A stretch of 7,687 nucleotides of DNA from Syntrophaceae bacterium UBA7544. GTDB taxonomy: Bacteria; Desulfobacterota; Syntrophia; Syntrophales; Smithellaceae. The translations under genes were made by a program, and so were the position numbers. The stretch spans positions 1 to 7,687 of the forward strand of contig DLME01000171.1 of the NCBI GenBank assembly GCA_002479215.1. The letters are read 5' to 3'. Of this stretch, positions 1 through 5,134 are shown piece after piece (within the stretch, counting starts at the first letter, position 1; each line of letters opens with the position of its first letter). The notes below the pieces were generated by a model that saw only the letters and a list, made by a program, of their open reading frames with translations, was not told the origin of the DNA and did not search any database.

Positions 1-1376
1 GTGCATTTGCCGCAGGATTCATCCTGGCAGAAATCCATAAAAAAGCGCGCCATATCCACAGCGCACTTGTCTTCGTTCATGACGATCAAGCCGCCGGAAC
101 CCATAATTGCGCCGAGTTCAACGACCTTTTCATAATCTACGGGCGCGTTCAAGTGTTGCATGGGAATACAACCGCCGGAAGGACCGCCTAACTGAGCGGC
201 CTTGAATTTTTTCCCCTTGGGGATTCCGCCGCCGATATCGTAAACGATGGTGCCCAATTTCGTTCCCATGGGAACTTCCACCAAACCGACATTGGCGACA
301 TCTCCGGTAAGAGCAAAAACCTTTGTTCCTTTGCTTTTTTCCGTGCCCACGGAAGCATACCATTTGGCGCCGCGTAAAATAATCTGTCCTACATTGGCGA
401 GAGTTTCCACGTTATTTAGGATGCTGGGCTTTTGCCAAAGTCCGGCAACAGCAGGGAAGGGTGGTCTTGGCCGCGGCATGCCTCTCTTTCCTTCAATGGA
501 GGTCATGAGTGCTGTTTCCTCGCCGCAGACAAAGGCGCCGGCTCCCTGGTAAATCTCCAGATCAAAATCAAAACCCGTGCCCAAAATATCTTTGCCCAGC
601 AATCCGGCATCTTTGGCCTGGGCAATGGCGACATTTAAACGGTGAATGGCCAGCGGATACTCAGCGCGGCAGTATATGTAGCCGTGATGAGAGCCGATGG
701 CTTTGGCCGCGATGACCATTCCTTCCAAGACGGAGTGAGGATCGGCTTCCAGTACGCTTCTATCCATGAAAGCGCCCGGGTCGCCTTCGTCGGCGTTGCA
801 CAAAACATATTTAACATCACCTTTGGACTGAGCGGCAAACTTCCATTTCAGTCCGGTGGGAAATCCGGCTCCGCCGCGCCCGCGTAAACCGGAGTTAAGA
901 ATTTCTTGAACGATTTGCTCCGGGGTTATTTCCGTAAGCGCTTTGGCCATACCGGCATAACCGTCACGGGCGATATATTCATCGATTTTTTCGGGATCAA
1001 TTAATCCGCGGTTGCGCAATACCCGCAATTCCTGAAGAGCAAAAAAGGGAATATCCTGCATTGTAGGAATAATCTGATCGGTAACGGGTTCTCTGTATAA
1101 AAGCCGTTTTAAGACTCTTCCTTTGATTAAGTGTTCTTCGACTAATTGCGGGATATCTTCTGGTTTCAAAGATACGTAAATGACGCCTTCGGGGTAAACG
1201 ACCATAATGGGACCCAAAGCGCAAAATCCGTTACATCCTGTCTCCACAATCTTTATTTCTTCAGCCAATCCCCTTTTATCGACCTCTTCCAATAAAGCTG
1301 TTTTTACGGCATGACTACCGGAAGATTGACAACCCGTACCTCCGCAAATCAATAAGTGTGAACGAAAAACCTTCAT
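1..1376 (-). CDS. hndC: HndC/NuoF-like NADH-binding flavoprotein subunit, 3' end beyond window
   Basis: This is the FMN- and NAD(P)H-binding subunit of a soluble NADH-linked hydrogenase-type complex. It passes electrons between NADH and iron-sulfur clusters. The frame is open from ATG at 1376 to the left edge (458 codons, no break). Residues 1-95 form an extra thioredoxin-like [2Fe-2S] domain with C11, C16, C48 and C52, as in HndC/HydB but not in minimal NuoF. The NuoF core follows: the glycine-rich FMN/NADH loop GRGGAGFPTG (166-175), CNADEGDPG (193-201), GAFVCGEETAL (280-290), RGMPRPRPPFP (298-308) and NNVETLANV (321-329). The window ends at SCGKC (454-458), the first cysteines of the CxxCxxC [4Fe-4S] motif. 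About 40 residues of that site and probably a C-terminal ferredoxin domain are missing. An AAGGAGG sits 11 bases before the start. It is the last visible gene of the operon. The family is certain; whether the partner is a hydrogenase or a formate dehydrogenase is not. Confidence 0.96.
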   Translation of the reverse strand, partial: MKVFRSHLLICGGTGCQSSGSHAVKTALLEEVDKRGLAEEIKIVETGCNGFCALGPIMVVYPEGVIYVSLKPEDIPQLVEEHLIKGRVLKRLLYREPVTDQIIPTMQDIPFFALQELRVLRNRGLIDPEKIDEYIARDGYAGMAKALTEITPEQIVQEILNSGLRGRGGAGFPTGLKWKFAAQSKGDVKYVLCNADEGDPGAFMDRSVLEADPHSVLEGMVIAAKAIGSHHGYIYCRAEYPLAIHRLNVAIAQAKDAGLLGKDILGTGFDFDLEIYQGAGAFVCGEETALMTSIEGKRGMPRPRPPFPAVAGLWQKPSILNNVETLANVGQIILRGAKWYASVGTEKSKGTKVFALTGDVANVGLVEVPMGTKLGTIVYDIGGGIPKGKKFKAAQLGGPSGGCIPMQHLNAPVDYEKVVELGAIMGSGGLIVMNEDKCAVDMARFFMDFCQDESCGKC

Positions 1377-1387
1377 TTAGCCAACAT

Positions 1388-1394
1388 CCTCCTT
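1388..1394 (-). promoter_or_regulatory. Strong ribosome binding site of the hndC-like gene
   Basis: AAGGAGG on the minus strand lies 11 bases before ATG 1376. An ATG directly abutting this site opens only a four-codon frame ending in TGA over the real start, so the start at 1376 is the one to use. Confidence 0.75.
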
Positions 1395-1401
1395 GAGAAA
1401 T

Positions 1402-1430
1402 TATCATGCCGCGAGCATTACGACATGATA
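1402..1430 (-). other. Intercistronic RNA hairpin between hndB-like and hndC-like genes
   Basis: A perfect 7-base inverted repeat, TATCATG/CATGATA, can be extended inward by four pairs (two of them G-U) to an 11-pair stem with a 7-base loop. It fills much of the 64-base gap between stop 1441 and start 1376. No U-run follows, so it is not a typical intrinsic terminator. It is more likely an mRNA-stability or processing element that sets the ratio of the flanking subunits (inference). Confidence 0.5.
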
Positions 1431-1440
1431 GGCGAAAAAA

Positions 1441-1824
1441 TTACTTGATTACTTCAGCGCCTTTTGCCAAAACAAAGGGCGTCTGAATTTCTCCCGCCAA
1501 AATGTGCCTTTTAAAGACCTGCCTCATTTTGTTGGGATTCATATATTCGTACTTTATCGGTTCCTGATTTAATATTTCCACGGTAACCAATGGTTCGCGG
1601 CTGCATAATCCCATACAGCCCGACGTGGTTGCGACAACGTCACTGGCGCCGGCAGCTTCAATTTCTTGCAGCAATGTATCCATAACTTCTTTGGCGCCGG
1701 AAGCGATACCGCAAGTTCCCATATGAACTGTAACTTTGACGCGGCGATCGCCATCCCGCAGTGACATTTCCTTGTGCACTTTTTCTTTTATTTTTTTTAA
1801 ATCATCTATAGTCAATTTCGCCAT
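1441..1824 (-). CDS. hndB: HndB-like thioredoxin-fold [2Fe-2S] ferredoxin subunit
   Basis: This small electron-transfer subunit sits between NuoE-like and NuoF-like subunits in HndABCD-type hydrogenases. The start is ATG 1824 (MAKLTIDDLKK, 127 residues), because GGAGGA lies 7 bases upstream. A frame start 30 bases further out at 1854 has no such site. A charged N-terminal helix (about 5-28) is followed by VHMGTCGIASGA with C38, then SGCMGLC with C70 and C74, then EPLVTVEI. In thioredoxin-like [2Fe-2S] ferredoxins four cysteines (CxxxxC and CxxxC) hold the cluster. Here the position expected for the second, residue 43, is glycine. From memory this three-cysteine pattern is shared by HndB relatives, so it is probably a family trait rather than decay, and a cluster may need another ligand. 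It lies 38 bases after the hndA-like stop. Confidence 0.9.
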   Translation of the reverse strand: MAKLTIDDLKKIKEKVHKEMSLRDGDRRVKVTVHMGTCGIASGAKEVMDTLLQEIEAAGASDVVATTSGCMGLCSREPLVTVEILNQEPIKYEYMNPNKMRQVFKRHILAGEIQTPFVLAKGAEVIK

Positions 1825-1862
1825 CGGCGTTTCCTCCCGTTTTTTTGTTTGCAAAAAATGCG

Positions 1863-2357
1863 CTATCTATATTGAACCAACATTTCCTTAACTTTGGATG
1901 GCTTCATACGGCCATGCACATCTTCGTCCACAACAACCACAGGCCCCAAGCCGCAGGCGCCCAAACAGCGGATCGTTTCCAAAGTGAACATTCTATCCGG
2001 AGTGGTTTCGCCTTCTTTAATGCCGAATTCTTTCTCGAGAGTCTCCGCAAGGGCTTTGCCGCCGCGGACATAACAAGCTGTGCCCAGGCAAACACGGACA
2101 GTGTGTTTACCGCGCGGCGTCATGGTGAAGAATGAATAAAAGGTGACAACGCCGTAAACACGGCTCAAAGGCAAATTCAATTCTTGGGCAATCTTTTTTT
2201 GCACGGACATGGGCAGGAATCCCAGAGCCACTTGCGCTTCTTCCAGCACTGGAATCAATCCGCCGGGTTTGCCTTTGTGTTTTTTAATAATTTTGTCGAG
2301 TTCGGCTATCTGTTCCGGTGTGAAATCATTTAAAAGTTCATTCTCTTCCGCTTTCAT
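1863..2357 (-). CDS. hndA: HndA/NuoE-like [2Fe-2S] subunit of NADH-linked hydrogenase complex
   Basis: This is the 24-kDa-type (NuoE/HydC/HndA) subunit, which carries one [2Fe-2S] cluster next to the flavin of the NuoF partner. ATG 2357 gives 164 residues, the usual length. AGGAGG lies 6 bases upstream. A TTG immediately before the ATG is also possible but unnecessary. Residues 1-80 form the helical NuoE N-terminus, with PGGLIPVLEEAQ (31-42), LGFLP (45-49) and SRVYGVVTFYSFF (65-77). The thioredoxin-like domain follows with CLGTAC (C90, C95) and CLGACGLGP (C131, C135), so all four cluster ligands are present. It starts 28 bases after the GHKL ATPase gene, so the redox genes are apparently co-transcribed with the regulatory genes. 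Alternative names would be nuoE or hydC. The Hnd-type reading rests on the hndB-like gene next to it. Confidence 0.95.
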   Translation of the reverse strand: MKAEENELLNDFTPEQIAELDKIIKKHKGKPGGLIPVLEEAQVALGFLPMSVQKKIAQELNLPLSRVYGVVTFYSFFTMTPRGKHTVRVCLGTACYVRGGKALAETLEKEFGIKEGETTPDRMFTLETIRCLGACGLGPVVVVDEDVHGRMKPSKVKEMLVQYR

Positions 2358-2385
2358 CAAATTCCTCCTCGATCGTCGGGGTAAG

Positions 2386-2934
2386 TCAAGCCGTAGGTTT
2401 TATTTCGCGAAGTCCTTCGTCAATAACGCCCCGGATATACTTAATTATTTCAGGATGATTAATGGGTACATCCTCGATTTCTTTACGTATCTGACGCGTG
2501 TCCAATGTGAACCGCCGGTCACTATGCCTATGTTTGTAAATAAAGTCAACCCCTGAATTTCCAGCAATAAGAGTCAGCATTGTCGTTGTAATATTTCCCA
2601 TGGGTTGCCTGTCTAAATGGCTGAGCGCAAAGGTTGCTGTAAGTTTAGTTCCCTTTCCTTTTGCGGATTTCAGTCTCAGAGAGCCGCCGGCCATTTTGGC
2701 GGCGTCGGCCAGTAGTGGAATTCCCAAGCCCACCCGCCGCACGGTTTTTGTCGTATAAAACGGATCTTCAACTTTTTTAATTTCTTCTTTTGTCATTCCG
2801 CTGCCGTTATCGTTGATTTCAATAGTGAGCAAATCTTTTGCCGAATCCTCGTTAATGACAATTTCCACTGTCCCGGCACCGGCGCGAATGGAGTTTTCAG
2901 CGATGTCGAGAATGTGTTCGGCAAGCTCCAGCAT
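2386..2934 (-). CDS. GHKL-family ATP-binding protein with unique C-terminal region
   Basis: This 182-residue protein is a lone histidine-kinase-type ATPase domain with no phosphoacceptor histidine domain or membrane segment. Residues 1-102 hold the Bergerat fold: N-box with E13 and N14 (IAENSIRAGA), DNGSGM (42-47), DPFYTTK (57-63), the second glycine box RRVGLGIPLLADAA (66-79) and KGKGTKL (92-98). Residues 103-182 have no motif I recognise and may bind a partner. The start ATG overlaps the PHP stop by one base (TAATG), so translation is coupled and the two products are probably made in equal amounts. It lies 28 bases upstream of the hndA-like gene. I infer a role in a signalling switch tied to the hydrogenase, as kinase, phosphatase or ATP sensor. 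The ATP-binding call is firm; the substrate is unknown. Confidence 0.85.
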   Translation of the reverse strand: MLELAEHILDIAENSIRAGAGTVEIVINEDSAKDLLTIEINDNGSGMTKEEIKKVEDPFYTTKTVRRVGLGIPLLADAAKMAGGSLRLKSAKGKGTKLTATFALSHLDRQPMGNITTTMLTLIAGNSGVDFIYKHRHSDRRFTLDTRQIRKEIEDVPINHPEIIKYIRGVIDEGLREIKPTA

Positions 2935-3674
2935 TATTGCTCCAGAATGTGACGGCCGTTTTGTTTGGCGAAAGCCATTTTCAATTCCGCAAAAGTTGGT
3001 TCTTCGAGAACAATTTTTGTTGCCGCTCTTCCAATGTCTTTTAAATAGTGGGCATCGGACGACATAATGAAAGAATAATTGGCGAGTTCCCGATATTTGA
3101 CCCTCGCTTGCGTAAATCCTGTTGCCGGCGTTATCTCCAACGCGTCAAAATTTGTCTTTTCATCAATAAAGCCCAGCTGGCTCAAAACACTGAAGCTTTC
3201 CCTGTCAATATGCGCCGCTATGGCCAATCCATTCAGTTCATGTAAATAATTCAATAATTCATTTAACGGAAGATCAGTGGCGCCGATTAATAATTTATCG
3301 TTTATTCCTTCCACTTCGCCCTTCTCGTTGACAATTGCCTGGACACCGAACTTTTGCTCATCGTTTATACCCGCCAGGTGCTGATAAACAAGCACTTGCA
3401 ATTTGGCAAGATCGGACAAGGAATTAAAAATGGCTAGCAGATGCACTTCTTCGCTTGTCGTTATTTCCATTCCCGGCAATATTTTTAGTTTTTTTCCTTT
3501 CGTTGCCTTAATAACGTAAGGTACATTTTCGGAAGAGTTGTGATCGCAGATAGCGATGATATCGAGTTTTGCTTCGAGGGCTTTTTCTACCAGGGCTTGG
3601 GGGTGCATATCCAGATCGGCGCAAGGCGATAGACAAGTGTGAATATGGAAATCACAATAAAAAACTTTAAGCAT
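2934..3674 (-). CDS. PHP-domain metal-dependent phosphoesterase
   Basis: This 246-residue protein of the polymerase-and-histidinol-phosphatase (PHP) superfamily is a predicted soluble metal hydrolase, like the stand-alone TrpH/YciV class. The metal ligands are all visible: H10 and H12 in DFHIHT, D44 and H45 in CDHN, E70 in PGMEIT, H78 in VHLL, H155 in AAHIDRE, and D207 and H209 in SSDAHYL. Residues about 85-145 are a helical insertion between the metal motifs. The N-terminal stretch carries C7, C14 and C18 close to the metal site, a common look for this subfamily. ATG 3674 has only a weak purine-rich site (GGAAAAAGA) upstream. The gene ends in a one-base overlap with the GHKL ATPase gene. Its substrate could be a nucleotide, a nuclease product or a phosphoprotein. 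Sitting between ATPase genes, a phosphate-removing partner is an attractive but unproven idea. Confidence 0.88.
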   Translation of the reverse strand: MLKVFYCDFHIHTCLSPCADLDMHPQALVEKALEAKLDIIAICDHNSSENVPYVIKATKGKKLKILPGMEITTSEEVHLLAIFNSLSDLAKLQVLVYQHLAGINDEQKFGVQAIVNEKGEVEGINDKLLIGATDLPLNELLNYLHELNGLAIAAHIDRESFSVLSQLGFIDEKTNFDALEITPATGFTQARVKYRELANYSFIMSSDAHYLKDIGRAATKIVLEEPTFAELKMAFAKQNGRHILEQ

Positions 3675-3714
3675 TGTCTTTTTCCGGAATTAACCAAAAA
3701 GGGCCATAGGCAGG

Positions 3715-3733
3715 CGGCTCTGATAAAAAGCCG
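3715..3733 (-). other. Hairpin in the gap between second DRTGG gene and PHP gene
   Basis: CGGCT and AGCCG form a perfect 5-pair stem, extendable inward to 7 pairs including one U-G, with a 5-base loop. It lies in the 69-base gap between stop 3744 and start 3674. A short T-run (CCCTTTTTGG) occurs further downstream but not directly after the stem, so a terminator is weakly supported. It may be an mRNA processing point or leaky attenuator before the PHP gene, whose ribosome site is also weak. Confidence 0.4.
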
Positions 3734-3743
3734 GTACATTTAA

Positions 3744-4085
3744 CTATTTTTTTTCTGCCAGCAAGTTGTAAATTTTGCCCGTCAACTCGAACGCAGGCAG
3801 GTTTGAAACCATGATTGGCACGTTTTCCTTAACGGCTTTTTCCAGCGTGTCCGTGGCCGGTTCGCAGGAATTAACCAGAATTATACCAGCATGTTCTTTC
3901 AAAGTGGCTATGGCAACTATATTTTGGTGCACTTGTCTTGTTATCCAGATATCTCCCTCGTGAGAATTTGCCATTACATCGCTTAAGAGATCTCCCGTGT
4001 AACCTCCTGTGACATTATTCTTAAGTCTGTCCGATGCAGACCTTACTTTTAAATTTAATTTTTTGACAATAGTTTCAATATCCAT
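3744..4085 (-). CDS. DRTGG-domain protein, second copy
   Basis: This 113-residue protein consists almost entirely of one DRTGG-type domain. The family is named after a motif whose remnant here is VTGGYTGDLLSDVMA (25-39). After it come alternating strands and helices: IVAIATLKEHAGIILV, a P-x-x-x-T-L-x-x-A helix, and VPIMVSNLPAFELTGKIYNLL. No catalytic residues are evident and no membrane segments. It aligns end to end with the protein encoded at 4547-4906, sharing GDLLSDV/ADLMSDV, IILV, IPI/VPI and the F-x-x-x-G-x-x-Y ending, so the two are ancient paralogues flanking the RsbW-like gene. In other proteins DRTGG domains sit beside CBS domains in nucleotide-controlled pyrophosphatases, which suggests a regulatory or ligand-binding role. 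Databases sometimes call such proteins serine kinases, which nothing here supports. ATG 4085 has AAGG about 7 bases upstream. Confidence 0.82.
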   Translation of the reverse strand: MDIETIVKKLNLKVRSASDRLKNNVTGGYTGDLLSDVMANSHEGDIWITRQVHQNIVAIATLKEHAGIILVNSCEPATDTLEKAVKENVPIMVSNLPAFELTGKIYNLLAEKK

Positions 4086-4106
4086 AATAAACCTTGGGGT
4101 ATTATT
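4086..4106 (-). promoter_or_regulatory. Possible stem-loop hiding the ribosome site of the second DRTGG gene
   Basis: On the minus strand AATAA plus ACC (one bulged T between them) can pair with GGTTTATT across a CCAA loop. The stem includes the stop codon of the upstream ATPase gene and half of the AAGG ribosome site before ATG 4085. A ribosome ending translation at 4102 would open it, which would couple the two genes. The fold is short and AT-rich. Confidence 0.35.
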
Positions 4107-4575
4107 GGGTGTTAATAATCATTTTCAAGAAAGTTCCTTTGGCCACTTCCGATGAAATGTTGAATATATCGGAATAGCTTTTGATGTTATGCAGTCCCAT
4201 ACCGGCGCCGAAACCCATTTCTCTTATTTGCTGGTTCGCCGTAGAATAACCTTGCTGCATGGCTAATTCAATATCGGGTATTCCCGGTCCTTCGTCAACT
4301 ACCTCAATCTCGACAGTCTTGGGAGTGACTGTAAGATTGATTTTCCCTCTTCTGGCATAAGAAACGATATTAATCTCCGATTCATAACAAATAATGGCTG
4401 ATTTCCTAACGATGTCATTGGGCAACCCAATATTTTTGAGAATCGATTTTATGCGTGTGGAAACAGTCCCCGCGTCGCTAAAATTACCGCCTTCAATATA
4501 AAAACTATTCTTATATAAAGAATTTTCAGTTTCAGTTGCGCACACTTTAATTTTCAACTTTTTCCAGGCAGCCAA
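4102..4575 (-). CDS. RsbW/RsbT-like GHKL ATPase (anti-sigma-factor-type serine kinase fold)
   Basis: This stand-alone HATPase_c protein has up to 157 residues and resembles the anti-sigma-factor/switch kinases RsbW, SpoIIAB and RsbT. Motifs: N-box E65 to N69 (CYESEINIVSYA), DEGPGIPD (94-101), the GFGAGMGLHNIKSYSD lid and glycine box (121-136), and a GT pair (147-148) closing the fold. There is no ATG before M106, so translation must begin at a non-ATG codon: TTG 4575 (GAAGG 5 bases upstream, giving a 29-base overlap with the preceding gene), TTG 4557 or GTG 4545. I chose 4575 for its better ribosome site, but homologous sequence starts only around residue 25, so the true start may be GTG 4545. 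In known partner-switching systems such kinases bind a sigma factor or phosphorylate a STAS protein. Neither is encoded in this window, so the target is unknown. It is flanked on both sides by DRTGG genes. Confidence 0.83.
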   Translation of the reverse strand: MAAWKKLKIKVCATETENSLYKNSFYIEGGNFSDAGTVSTRIKSILKNIGLPNDIVRKSAIICYESEINIVSYARRGKINLTVTPKTVEIEVVDEGPGIPDIELAMQQGYSTANQQIREMGFGAGMGLHNIKSYSDIFNISSEVAKGTFLKMIINTQ

Positions 4576-4906
4576 CTATGCCTTCAGCATAAAGACGCCC
4601 CGCCGTTTCAAATAGAATATATTTTGTTGTTAGAATGGGAATTTGAAGTTTTTTGGCCAGATCGATAGTTTCTGCCAACGGCTTTTTCCCTCTAACTAAA
4701 ATTATGGCGGCAATGTCCAGAACATTGGCGATTCTGATGACTTGGTTAGTGGCCAGGCCGGTTAACAAAAGACTGCCCGCTTTCGCGAAAGCCAAAACAT
4801 CGCTCATCAAATCGGCTCCAAACGCTGTTTTGACTTCCATATCTAAACTTTCTTTGCCCACAATTACATCGGCTTTGAGTATTTCTTTTACTTCACGCAG
4901 TTTCAA
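4547..4906 (-). CDS. DRTGG-domain protein, first copy and first gene of the operon
   Basis: This is a 119-residue single-domain protein of the DRTGG type. The N-terminus MKLREVKEILKADVIVG is followed by the motif region AFGADLMSDVLAFA (28-41), where the signature TGG is eroded compared with the second copy. The shared core then continues: NQVIRIANVLDIAAIILVRG, IPILTTKYILFETAGRLYAEG. No catalytic or membrane features are seen. The start codon is TTG 4906, since no in-frame ATG lies nearby; GAGGA lies 7 bases upstream, and the resulting N-terminus fits the domain well. The frame stays open about 25 codons further upstream but without a convincing start. The end overlaps the RsbW-like frame by 29 bases if that gene starts at 4575. 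It is the first gene after the AT-rich promoter region. A regulatory, perhaps nucleotide-sensing role is inference from relatives that pair DRTGG with CBS domains. Confidence 0.82.
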   Translation of the reverse strand: MKLREVKEILKADVIVGKESLDMEVKTAFGADLMSDVLAFAKAGSLLLTGLATNQVIRIANVLDIAAIILVRGKKPLAETIDLAKKLQIPILTTKYILFETAGRLYAEGIVGCLEKVEN

Positions 4907-4973
4907 TGTCCATTCCTCATCAAAAACAAATACAGCAGTTGCTAAAATAAAGAAAGTGTTTGATATTATTAAG

Positions 4974-4989
4974 TGAAATTATAATTTCA
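4974..4989. promoter_or_regulatory. Perfect 16-base palindrome, operator candidate
   Basis: TGAAATTATAATTTCA is a perfect inverted repeat with no spacer. It lies about 68 bases upstream of the first DRTGG gene's start codon and some 17-32 bases downstream of the predicted transcription start. That position suits a repressor site for a dimeric helix-turn-helix regulator. It does not match the Rex or FNR consensus I know. AT-richness raises the chance of random symmetry, but eight perfect pairs are still notable. Confidence 0.45.
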
Positions 4990-5012
4990 AATAAATATTT
5001 CTTGGCCGTTTG

Positions 5013-5040
5013 ACTATCATATATTGAACTTCACTGTCAA
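5013..5040 (-). promoter_or_regulatory. Predicted sigma-70-type promoter of the hydrogenase-linked operon
   Basis: On the minus strand a perfect TTGACA (5040-5035) is followed after 16 bases by GATAGT (5018-5013), which matches the -10 consensus at 4 of 6 positions. The start point would be near 5006, giving a leader of about 100 bases. TTGAC/GTCAA also forms a spaced inverted repeat across the promoter. It is the best promoter candidate in the 228-base gap. Confidence 0.5.
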
Positions 5041-5074
5041 TAAAATTATTCTCGGAAGTGCAAAATATATTGAA
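5019..5074 (-). repeat. Ten-base direct repeat TTCAATATAT, two copies
   Basis: Minus-strand TTCAATATAT occurs at 5074-5065 and again at 5028-5019, with starts 46 bases apart. The second copy lies inside the promoter spacer, directly next to the -10 box. It could be a pair of regulator sites, or chance in AT-rich DNA. Confidence 0.3.
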
Positions 5075-5086
5075 TTATTGACCGTG

Positions 5087-5101
5087 TTTTTTCCCAAAAA
5101 A
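5087..5101. terminator. Weak AT-only inverted repeat after the crotonase gene
   Basis: TTTTTT-CCC-AAAAAA can form a 6-pair A-T stem with a 3-base loop, 34 bases after the crotonase stop. It lacks the GC-rich stem of an intrinsic terminator. It is the only candidate end signal for the right-hand unit, so termination there may be factor-dependent or absent. Confidence 0.2.
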
Positions 5102-5134
5102 GAACAAAAATGTGTTTTATCTTTTCTTAATATC

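Noticed and set aside
247..552. Plus-strand open frame of 101 codons, and similar frames at 432-638, 509-715 and 642-887
   Set aside because: They lie opposite the hndC-like gene, whose minus-strand frame has unbroken family motifs throughout. They have no recognisable protein features.
997..1224. Minus-strand open frame of 75 codons overlapping the hndC-like gene
   Set aside because: It is out of frame with the conserved NuoF-type protein and has an arginine-rich composition typical of a shadow frame.
1..1376. Possible frameshift or pseudogene in the hndC-like gene, since no closed frame is obvious
   Set aside because: Codon-by-codon reading from 1376 to position 3 shows one continuous frame with all expected motifs. 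The gene is open only because the window ends.
1374..1387. Four-codon mini-frame ATG TTG GCT AAA TGA before the hndC-like gene
   Set aside because: The ATG directly abuts the Shine-Dalgarno sequence, leaving no spacing for initiation; it is probably fortuitous.
1825..1854. Upstream start of the hndB-like gene adding ten residues (MQTKKREETP)
   Set aside because: The good ribosome site GGAGGA lies inside that extension, 7 bases before ATG 1824, so the shorter start is better supported.
5041..5134. Intrinsic terminator after the crotonase gene
   Set aside because: The T-rich stretch has no GC-rich stem; only an A/T stem with a CCC loop can form, so it is listed only as a weak candidate.
4907..5134. 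Rex, FNR or sigma-54 sites in the operon promoter region
   Set aside because: No TTGTTAA-type, TTGAT-N4-ATCAA or TGGCAC-N5-TTGCA match was found on either strand by eye.
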